The notes under the pieces were generated by a model. That model saw nothing but the letters and a program-made list of their open reading frames with translations, was not told the origin of the DNA and made no database searches. Below are positions 1-7,148 of a stretch of DNA of 10,782 nucleotides, piece by piece (positions within the stretch are counted from its first letter, which is position 1; the number at the start of each line of letters is the position of its first letter). Source of the stretch: Desulfovibrio sp. (GTDB lineage: Bacteria > Desulfobacterota > Desulfovibrionia > Desulfovibrionales > Desulfovibrionaceae); contig DQED01000288.1 of assembly GCA_003525525.1 (NCBI GenBank), forward strand, positions 1 to 10,782, written 5' to 3'. The position numbers were made by a program, and so were the translations under genes.

Positions 1-905
1 TGTTCATCGTGGACAAGGCCCCCATGGGGCTGCGCCGCGAGGTCATCCCCACGCTTAAATGGCTCAAGCGCCGCCTGCCGCGCACCCGCACCATCCTCGG
101 GCTTCGCGACATCATGGACGACGCCGTCTCCACCACCCGCGAGTGGGCCGAGAAGGGCGTCTACGACGTGCTCGAGCAGTTCTATTCGGAAATCTGGGTC
201 TACGGAAACCAGGCGATATACGATCCCATCACGGAATACGCCATCCCGCCGGTCATCAGCGACAAGATGGTGTTCACCGGCTACATTCCCCGCCACGTCC
301 CCTCGCCCCAGTCCATGACGCAGGTGCGCCGCGAGGAGCGGTTCGGAGCCGGCGAGAAGCTGGTGGTGGTCACCACCGGCGGCGGCGGGGACGGCTATCC
401 GCTCATGGACGCCTACCTCTCCATGCTGGAGCAGGGCGGCGCGCCGGCGCACCGGGCGATCTTCGTCTCCGGCCCCTTCATGCCCAAGCCCGAGCGCGAG
501 GCCGTGGCCCGTCGCGCCGCACGCCTGCACGCCCGCTTCCACCATTTCTACCGGCGCATGGAAACGCTCATGGGCCTTGCCGACGCGGTGGTCACCATGG
601 GCGGCTACAACACCACCTGCGAGATCCTTTCGCAGTGCATCCCGTGTCTTGTGGTGCCGCGCGAGGTGCCACGCCTGGAGCAGCGCATCCGGGCCGAGGC
701 CTTAAGCGCCCGGGGGCTCATCGAATACCTGCCCTGGGACGCCCTGTCGCCCGAAGGGCTGCGCGACAAGCTGCGCCGCCTGCTCGGCGCGCCCGAGCCC
801 TACAGGGAGGCCATGGCGCGCTTTCCCTTCACCGGGCTTTCCGTCATTTCGCAGCGGGTCGGCGCGTTTCGCCGCGCGCCGTGCGGCCAGGACGCCGACG
901 CCTGA
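1..905 (+). CDS. MurG-like glycosyltransferase (predicted, COG4671-type), 5' end missing
   Basis: The reading frame is open from the first full codon at position 3 (F-I-V-D-K-A-P) to TGA at 903-905. The GTG at 9 is probably internal, so the gene begins before the window. About 300 C-terminal residues are visible. A glycine-rich loop TTGGGGDGYP (about 372-401) and the motif MGGYNTTCEILS (597-632), followed by PREVPRLEQRIRAE (657-698), match the nucleotide-sugar-binding C-terminal half of MurG-like (GT28/GT-B) transferases. In that family the second segment contacts the sugar nucleotide and the QRxRAE segment closes the site. Such enzymes move a sugar from a nucleotide donor to an envelope lipid or polysaccharide; donor and acceptor cannot be read here. 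The gene converges on the LysE-type gene, and a palindromic element begins 19 bases after its stop. The fold assignment is fairly sure; the exact reaction is unknown. Confidence 0.8.
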   Translation, partial: FIVDKAPMGLRREVIPTLKWLKRRLPRTRTILGLRDIMDDAVSTTREWAEKGVYDVLEQFYSEIWVYGNQAIYDPITEYAIPPVISDKMVFTGYIPRHVPSPQSMTQVRREERFGAGEKLVVVTTGGGGDGYPLMDAYLSMLEQGGAPAHRAIFVSGPFMPKPEREAVARRAARLHARFHHFYRRMETLMGLADAVVTMGGYNTTCEILSQCIPCLVVPREVPRLEQRIRAEALSARGLIEYLPWDALSPEGLRDKLRRLLGAPEPYREAMARFPFTGLSVISQRVGAFRRAPCGQDADA

Positions 906-924
906 CGCGGGAGCGCGTGGGGGG

Positions 925-940
925 GATGCCTCCGGCGGCC
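925..940 (+). repeat. Conserved 16-base word, copy 1, ahead of a palindrome
   Basis: GATGCCTCCGGCGGCC occurs here and again at 10651-10666 in the same orientation. Each copy lies a short way downstream of a plus-strand stop codon and runs directly into a perfect inverted repeat. From memory, similar words precede GC-rich hairpins between genes in Desulfovibrio-type genomes, so this looks like a dispersed intergenic element. Confidence 0.75.
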
Positions 941-963
941 AGGAGGGGATGATCCCCTCCTGG
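939..963. terminator. Perfect palindrome between convergent genes, probable bidirectional 3'-end hairpin
   Basis: The arms CCAGGAGGGGAT and ATCCCCTCCTGG flank a single central G. In RNA this gives a 10-base-pair stem with the 5-base loop AUGAU. It lies 34 bases after the glycosyltransferase stop and about 100 bases past the LysE-type stop on the other strand, so it can fold in transcripts from both sides. There is no run of T after it on either strand, so it is not a textbook intrinsic terminator. It may act through Rho, or protect mRNA 3' ends. The rest of 906-1060 shows nothing gene-like. Confidence 0.55.
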
Positions 964-1060
964 ACCTCTCCGACGGTGATGTCGACGGGACAGCTCGATT
1001 GCGGAGGCGTGCGTTTCGTTTTCGAGGGGCAGGGCGCTTTTTGAAAACGCGACGGCTGCG

Positions 1061-1669
1061 CTAACGGCCGAAAAAGACCGCCCAGAGCCCGAACAGGATG
1101 ATGGCCGCGCCGCAGACGCGCCGAATGGCGCGCATCTGCGACAGCAGGCGCAGCCGCAGCAGTTTCCCGCCGAAGGCGATGGCCGCCCACCAGACCATGG
1201 AGCCGCAAAAGACCCCCGCCACCACGGCCGAGGCCTCGCTGGCCCGCGCCTCGATCTGCCCCAGCCCGAAGCCCGCGAAGATGGCCAGGAACCCGACCAC
1301 GGTCAGGGGATTGGTGAGCGTGAGCAAAAAGACGCTCACGAATGCGCCGGCGTAGCGCCGCTTGGGCATTTCGGCGGGTTTGGGCGCGTTTTTGGAAAGG
1401 CACAGCCGTGCGCCCATGGCCACCAGGAACGCGCCGCCCGCCGCCTGGAGCGCGCGCGCGTTCGCCGCCAGGAAATCCGAGATGAACGTCAGACCGAACG
1501 CCGCCACCGCCCCGTAGAAGGCGTCCGCCGCGGCCGCGCCCATGCCCGAGAGAAGCCCCACGCGCAGCCCCATGGCGATGGCGCGTTGCAGGCAGAGCAT
1601 GCCGACCGCGCCGAAGGGCATGGCGATGATCGCGCCGATGGCCAGTCCCTTGAGGAAAAAGGTGAACAT
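1061..1669 (-). CDS. LysE/RhtB-family amino-acid exporter-like membrane protein
   Basis: This 202-residue protein is almost entirely hydrophobic helices, with a length normal for LysE/RhtB exporters. These inner-membrane proteins have about six helices and export amino acids or related small molecules. Family-like signatures are the N-terminal segment with PFGAVG (18-23), the glycine/alanine segment GMGAAAADAFYG (42-53) and TNPLTVVGF (119-127). A charged loop (about 93-106) separates the two halves. The ATG at 1669 puts the first helix in the usual place, but no clear Shine-Dalgarno sequence precedes it. The gene follows DinB on the same strand, 81 bases away, with a strong hairpin between them, so co-transcription is uncertain. 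It converges on the glycosyltransferase. The substrate cannot be deduced. Confidence 0.85.
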   Translation of the reverse strand: MFTFFLKGLAIGAIIAMPFGAVGMLCLQRAIAMGLRVGLLSGMGAAAADAFYGAVAAFGLTFISDFLAANARALQAAGGAFLVAMGARLCLSKNAPKPAEMPKRRYAGAFVSVFLLTLTNPLTVVGFLAIFAGFGLGQIEARASEASAVVAGVFCGSMVWWAAIAFGGKLLRLRLLSQMRAIRRVCGAAIILFGLWAVFFGR

Positions 1670-1708
1670 GTCGCAGGGGTACAGGGTTTCGGCAAGGGGG
1701 GCAAGGCG

Positions 1709-1741
1709 GCGCGGCGGGGGGAGGGGCCGCCCCCGCCGCGC
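1709..1741 (-). terminator. Strong GC hairpin after the DinB gene
   Basis: The arms GCGCGGCGGGGG and CCCCCGCCGCGC form a perfect 12-base-pair stem around a 9-base loop. On the minus strand it starts 9 bases after the DinB stop and ends about 39 bases before the LysE-type start. No T-run follows it, so termination is likely incomplete or Rho-dependent. It may instead stabilise the 3' end of the kinase-DinB message. Confidence 0.45.
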
Positions 1742-1750
1742 GGGAAGCCG

Positions 1751-2262
1751 TCAGCCGGACAGGCCCGCGAAAGCAGCGGTTTCGCGCTCGAACCCCAGCA
1801 GGTCGATGTCCGCCGCCTTTATGCCGTAGGCCCCGAGCAGTCCGCTGATCTGGCCGCGGTGGAGGGTCTGGTGGTTGAAGAAGTGGTCGAGGCAAAGCGC
1901 CAGGGGCAGGGTCGTGGGCGTGCCGTCGGTGGTGACGTAGTCGAGCGTCCCGCCGCAGCGGGCCGGGTCGAGCGCGCGGCAAAAGGCGAGGGCGCGCCGC
2001 TCCTCGACTTCGCGGGCGGCCCCGAGCGCGGCGAGATCGGCATAGGGCGCGGCGTCGACCGTGGTCACGGGCGCGCCCTGGCCGGTGAAGCGGTTGAGCC
2101 ACAGCCGGTCGACCAGCACGAGGTGGTTGGCGATGGCGAGGATGGAACCGAAATTGACGGCGCTCGGCGCGGCCAGCGTTTCGGGCGAAAGGGCGGCCAT
2201 GGCCGCGTAAAGGCGCGCGTTGGCCCATCGGCTGTAGAGGGCGCGGTTGACGAAAAGGCGTT

Positions 2263-2266
<4 letters not shown>
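1751..2266 (-). CDS. DinB/YfiT-family putative metal-dependent protein
   Basis: This 171-residue protein has the length and helical character of DinB/YfiT four-helix-bundle proteins. The three expected metal-binding histidines are present: H48 in ANHLVLVDRLW, and H132 and H136 in FFNHQTLHRGQISGLL. The HxxxHRGQ pattern is the family signature. Known relatives include thiol-dependent S-transferases and hydrolases, often with stress or detoxification roles; the reaction here is unknown. It is not the DNA polymerase IV that shares the name dinB. The start MKRLFVNRALYSRWAN is chosen because its ATG (2266-2264) overlaps the TGA of the upstream kinase (2265-2263) as ATGA, the usual mark of translational coupling. 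A strong hairpin follows the stop. Confidence 0.85.
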
Positions 2267-4209
<1,943 letters not shown>

Positions 4210-4214
4210 CATAT

Positions 4215-4218
4215 CCTC
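4215..4218 (-). promoter_or_regulatory. Ribosome binding site of the hybrid kinase
   Basis: On the minus strand the sequence reads CTGAGGATATGATG. GAGG lies 5 bases before the second ATG and only 2 before the first, which favours the start at 4209. Confidence 0.55.
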
Positions 4219-4245
4219 AGGTGGATGGTGCAATCCTAGCGCACT

Positions 4246-4259
4246 GCGATGGGCATCGC
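4246..4259. repeat. Small inverted repeat upstream of the kinase
   Basis: GCGATG and CATCGC flank two bases, about 37 bases upstream of the kinase start in the 134-base gap after the radical SAM gene. It could be a weak operator or a leader hairpin. No convincing -35/-10 pair was found in this gap: TTGTCA and TAGGAT are present on the minus strand but 22 bases apart. The gap also has no clear terminator for the radical SAM gene. Confidence 0.25.
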
Positions 4260-4343
4260 CTGACAAGAAGACAATGCGTTTTCTCCTATGGTAAACGGAA
4301 CTAGCCGCGAAAGGAAGAAAAAAGGGATCGGAGGCGAGTCTCG

Positions 4344-6281
4344 TCAGCGCGTGCAGTCGGCGAAAACGAGCTCGGGAAACGGCAGCGCTGCCAGCTCCCC
4401 GGTCCGGGCGCGCAAGCGGGCAAGGGGTGGGGAGAGTCTCTGCCCGAATCGGTCGCAACAGGCTTCCAGGGCGGGGAGAAGCGCGGCCAGTCCGGTAGGG
4501 AGCGCGGCCCTGGCGCACTGCACGGCCATGGCTTCGTCCCCCGTGGCGAGCAGCATCTCGAAGTGCTGTCGCCGTTTGTCGTCGCAGGTAAAGCGCATGG
4601 CCCTGGCCAGGGCTTGTCGGTTGTCCGGGGGGATTGCGGCAAGCCGCGTGAACACGGCGTCCAGTCTCAGGCCGGGATGCGCCAGGGTGAAGGCCAGCAG
4701 ACAAAGCGGGGCGTTTGCCGCGCCGGGGCATTGCAGATCGTGAAGCAGCGCGTCACGGACCGCGGCAATGCACTGTTCCGCCACCTGGTTGCCGGCGTTC
4801 CAGCAGGGGGCGGCCACGGCGTCGATGCGCGCGTCGAGGAGGGCGGGCGCGTCGCGGACGCCTCGGGCGAAGGCGTCGAGCCAGTCCAGAATGACGTTGT
4901 CCGCGGAGCGCCAGAAGGCCTTGCAGGCGTGGAACTGCGCCAGGAACCGGGCCTCGTGGGGCGTGTTGACGAGGTAGGGTTGCAGGGAGCCCAGCAGGTA
5001 CCGGTAACGCTGGTAGAGCCTGTATGCCTGCTTTTCCGCGAGCGACCGGTAGAAGAGCCTGACGCATTCGTCGAACAGCTCGCGTGTGGCCGTTTCCTCG
5101 AACGCGTATTCCGTGATGCCGAGCCGGGTTGGTGCGTCGGGGGATTTCGTGACGCGGGCCTCGATGGCGGAGCCTTTGTAGCAGGTCAGTTTCGAGTTGA
5201 CGGACTCCAGGGAAGCGAAATCGAGGCCGCGCATGGCGCGCAGGTTTTCGCGGACCTCGGCGGCGGATGTCCAGGGATCGAAGAAGATGAATCCGGGGTT
5301 GATGGTGATGCCGAGGCGGTTGAGGGTGCTTATGGCTTGCAGATGCTCGGCCACAAGCTCCTGTTTCTGGTAGCGGTCGAGCACGGCCTGGGAAAAGGAC
5401 TCGATGCCGAGGAACACCGCGCACAGGCCGGCTTTTTTCAGGAGCTTGAACACGGACTTGTCCACCGCCGCGGAGCGGCACATGAACCCGAATCGGATTG
5501 GCGGCATCGTGGTCAGCACCAGCCGGGCGAAATGCAGCGCCCGATTGTGGGACCCCGTGGTGTTGAGCAGGAAGTTGTCGTCCACGAAATAGAAGTGGGA
5601 GACGCCGTATTCCGTGTTGAGCCAGCGCATCTCCTCGACCACGTCCTCGATGGCGCGGGGCCGCCAGCGCCGGGAATTGGCCGGCCGGGGGATGCTGCAA
5701 AAGCCGCAGCGGTTGGGGCAGCCGCGCGAGGCGGCAAGGCTCGCCTGCGGATGCCTGGCGAGCTGCCAGGGCAGCATGTCGCGCGCGGGCCAGGGCAGGG
5801 CGTCCACGTCCACGGGCGTGTCCTGGGAGACTTGAAGCAGCGGCGTGTCCTCGCCAGCGTCGAGACGTGCAAGCACGTCGCACAGCAGGAATTCGCCTTC
5901 GCCCCGGATGACGGCGTCCGGGGCGAAGGCGGTCAGCGCGGCGCTGTCCAGGGTCGAGGGCAGGATGCCGCCGAGGATGATCTTGGCTTGGGGCACGGTT
6001 TCCCGGACGAGCTGCGCCGCCTGGACGCCGAAATGGGCGTTCATCGTGGTCAGGGACAGGCCGACGTAGTCCGGTCGCGCCGCGAGCATGGCCTCGCGCA
6101 GCTGCGCCATGGACCGGTCGAGGATGGGGCAATCCCAGATCAGGGCGCGGTGGGTCGCGCCGCAGTGCTTGCGTACCGAGGCGGCGAGGTAGCCGAGCCC
6201 CAGGTTTTCCAGGAAAAGCTGCGCGCCCACGTCGGGGTTGGCGGGTGGGTTGACGAGCAGGAGCGTTTTTTTTGCATCCAT
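4344..6281 (-). CDS. B12-binding-domain radical SAM protein (BchE/class B-like)
   Basis: The 645-residue protein has three parts. Residues about 1-150 look like the cobalamin-binding fold that precedes class B radical SAM enzymes: VNPPANPD, LGLGYLAASVRKH, PDYVGLSLTTMN, AKIILGGILPS and VIRGEGEF. The canonical DxHxxG cobalamin motif is absent, as in many members. The radical SAM core (about 180-390) carries SRGCPNRCGFCS, whose C188, C192 and C195 bind the [4Fe-4S] cluster; FYFVDDNFLLN and VFLGIESFSQAVLDRYQK are typical of the barrel. Residues 440-645 form a helical tail with nine cysteines that I cannot assign. Relatives methylate unreactive carbons or catalyse cyclisations; the substrate here is unknown. 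The ATG at 6281 directly precedes the conserved DAKKTLLLVNPP, though no strong ribosome site is visible. The enzyme type implies anaerobic metabolism. Confidence 0.88.
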   Translation of the reverse strand: MDAKKTLLLVNPPANPDVGAQLFLENLGLGYLAASVRKHCGATHRALIWDCPILDRSMAQLREAMLAARPDYVGLSLTTMNAHFGVQAAQLVRETVPQAKIILGGILPSTLDSAALTAFAPDAVIRGEGEFLLCDVLARLDAGEDTPLLQVSQDTPVDVDALPWPARDMLPWQLARHPQASLAASRGCPNRCGFCSIPRPANSRRWRPRAIEDVVEEMRWLNTEYGVSHFYFVDDNFLLNTTGSHNRALHFARLVLTTMPPIRFGFMCRSAAVDKSVFKLLKKAGLCAVFLGIESFSQAVLDRYQKQELVAEHLQAISTLNRLGITINPGFIFFDPWTSAAEVRENLRAMRGLDFASLESVNSKLTCYKGSAIEARVTKSPDAPTRLGITEYAFEETATRELFDECVRLFYRSLAEKQAYRLYQRYRYLLGSLQPYLVNTPHEARFLAQFHACKAFWRSADNVILDWLDAFARGVRDAPALLDARIDAVAAPCWNAGNQVAEQCIAAVRDALLHDLQCPGAANAPLCLLAFTLAHPGLRLDAVFTRLAAIPPDNRQALARAMRFTCDDKRRQHFEMLLATGDEAMAVQCARAALPTGLAALLPALEACCDRFGQRLSPPLARLRARTGELAALPFPELVFADCTR

Positions 6282-6322
6282 GACGAGGGCGTTCCCGGCG
6301 TGCGCTGTCCGTTTCCATGAAG

Positions 6323-6344
6323 AAGGCAGCTCAAGGCAGCCTTG
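6323..6344. repeat. Phased direct repeat and palindrome in the divergent promoter region
   Basis: AAGGCAGC occurs at 6323-6330 and 6333-6340, exactly one helical turn (10 bases) apart. The second copy is part of the perfect palindrome CAAGGC-A-GCCTTG (6332-6344). A small inverted repeat TTCCC-TTC-GGGAA follows at 6357-6369. The cluster sits 42 bases upstream of the radical SAM start and could be a regulator site serving one or both divergent genes. Confidence 0.35.
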
Positions 6345-6430
6345 CAGGGCAAGTCGTTCCCTTCGGGAAGTGGTTACGATGGCCAAGGAATCGGCAAGCC
6401 GGTGCGGGCGACCTCCGTGCGCGTCCGGTC

Positions 6431-6459
6431 TTGCCGTGGCCGGGGCGGCGCGCTACCAT
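6431..6459 (+). promoter_or_regulatory. Candidate sigma-70-type promoter for the VOC gene
   Basis: TTGCCG (6431-6436) and TACCAT (6454-6459) are 17 bases apart; each matches four of six consensus positions. Transcription would start near 6466, giving a leader of about 48 bases. The match is moderate, and the flanking DNA is very GC-rich. Confidence 0.4.
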
Positions 6460-6501
6460 GGGCACGGTTTCGCCCCGCCAGCGGAATGCCGGCGAAGCGC
6501 C

Positions 6502-6507
6502 AAGGAG
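6502..6507 (+). promoter_or_regulatory. Ribosome binding site of the VOC gene
   Basis: AAGGAG lies 6 bases before the ATG at 6514. It is the best ribosome site in the window and decides the start against longer upstream reading of the same frame. Confidence 0.8.
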
Positions 6508-6513
6508 TTTCCC

Positions 6514-6963
6514 ATGTCCGTCCGCTACGTCCACACCAACATCATCGCCCGCGACTGGCGCGCGCTGGCCTCGTTTTACATCCGCCTCTTCGACTGCAAG
6601 CCCGTGCCTCCCGAGCGCGACCTCGCCGGCGACTGGCTCGACGCGGCGACCGGCATCGCCGGTTCCCACATCACCGGCGTCCACCTGCGCCTGCCCGGCC
6701 ACGGCGACACCGGCCCGACGCTCGAAATCTTTTCCTACGACGCCATGACCGACCATCCCGACATCGCCGCCAACACGCCGGGTTTTTCCCATATCGCCTT
6801 CCTCGTGGACGACGTGGACGCCGTTTCCGAAGCGGTGCTCGCCGCCGGCGGCGCGGCCGTCGGCAAAACGGCCCGGCGCGACGTGCCGGGCGTGGGGCGG
6901 CTGTCCTTTCGCTACCTGCGCGACCCCGAAGGCAACATCCTCGAGGTCCAGCGCTGGGACTAG
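6514..6963 (+). CDS. VOC-superfamily (glyoxalase-like) protein
   Basis: This 149-residue protein has the paired beta-alpha-beta-beta-beta modules of the vicinal oxygen chelate superfamily. Four residues stand where glyoxalase-type members bind a divalent metal: H7 (RYVHTNI), E71 (TLEIFSY), H93 (GFSHIAFLVDD) and E144 (GNILEVQRW). The His/Glu/His/Glu set is the pattern of bacterial glyoxalase I, and DPEGNILEVQ is the usual C-terminal signature. It could act in methylglyoxal detoxification, but fosfomycin-resistance-like, epimerase and dioxygenase relatives share this fold, so the reaction is open. The start is fixed by AAGGAG six bases upstream. It is divergent from the radical SAM gene and precedes dnaE by 185 bases, with a terminator-like hairpin between, so it is probably a single-gene transcript. 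Confidence 0.88.
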   Translation: MSVRYVHTNIIARDWRALASFYIRLFDCKPVPPERDLAGDWLDAATGIAGSHITGVHLRLPGHGDTGPTLEIFSYDAMTDHPDIAANTPGFSHIAFLVDDVDAVSEAVLAAGGAAVGKTARRDVPGVGRLSFRYLRDPEGNILEVQRWD

Positions 6964-7066
6964 GCCGCACGTCTCGGCGGATAAACGGGGAACCGCCTTG
7001 AATCCTTGCTGATTCGTCGCGCGTCACCGGCCCGCGCCCCTCGTTTCTCCTGATATCCCTGGCCCG

Positions 7067-7095
7067 TTTCCAGGCGTCGCCAGGTGCGCTATGAC
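7067..7095 (+). promoter_or_regulatory. Candidate promoter for dnaE
   Basis: TTTCCA (7067-7072) and TATGAC (7090-7095) are 17 bases apart, each matching four of six sigma-70 consensus positions. Transcription would start near 7102, at the foot of the hairpin that follows. The -35 region overlaps a CCAGG repeat pair (7070-7074 and 7080-7084). Confidence 0.35.
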
Positions 7096-7101
7096 TGCCC
7101 C

Positions 7102-7125
7102 GGCGGGGCCGTCCGCCCGTTTTTT
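7102..7125 (+). terminator. Hairpin with six T, between the VOC gene and dnaE
   Basis: GGCGG (7102-7106) and CCGCC (7113-7117) form a short stem around GGCCGT, followed by CG and TTTTTT (7120-7125). This is the only intrinsic-terminator-like signal with a T-run in the window. It can end the VOC transcript, but it lies only 23 bases before the dnaE start, so it might also affect dnaE transcription. An alternative small fold of CCCCGGCGGGG competes with it. Confidence 0.5.
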
Positions 7126-7148
7126 CCATTTCTTACCCGAAAAACGCC

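Noticed and set aside
702..2228. 508-codon minus-strand open frame crossing the glycosyltransferase, LysE-type and DinB regions
   Set aside because: Its product is Arg/Pro/Ala-rich, typical of an out-of-frame GC-rich reading, and it conflicts with three well-supported genes.
4210..4731. N-terminal extension of the kinase frame
   Set aside because: The extra residues are Arg/Pro-rich, overlap the radical SAM gene, and lie upstream of a good ribosome site before MHDKARVEKI.
4563..6320. 585-codon plus-strand open frame over the radical SAM gene
   Set aside because: It is codon-aligned antisense of a gene with clear cysteine motifs; its translation shows no domain.
6976..6997. GGCGG/CCGCC inverted repeat just after the VOC gene as a terminator
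   Set aside because: It has only five pairs around a 12-base loop and no T-run; the hairpin with six T at 7102-7125 is a better candidate.
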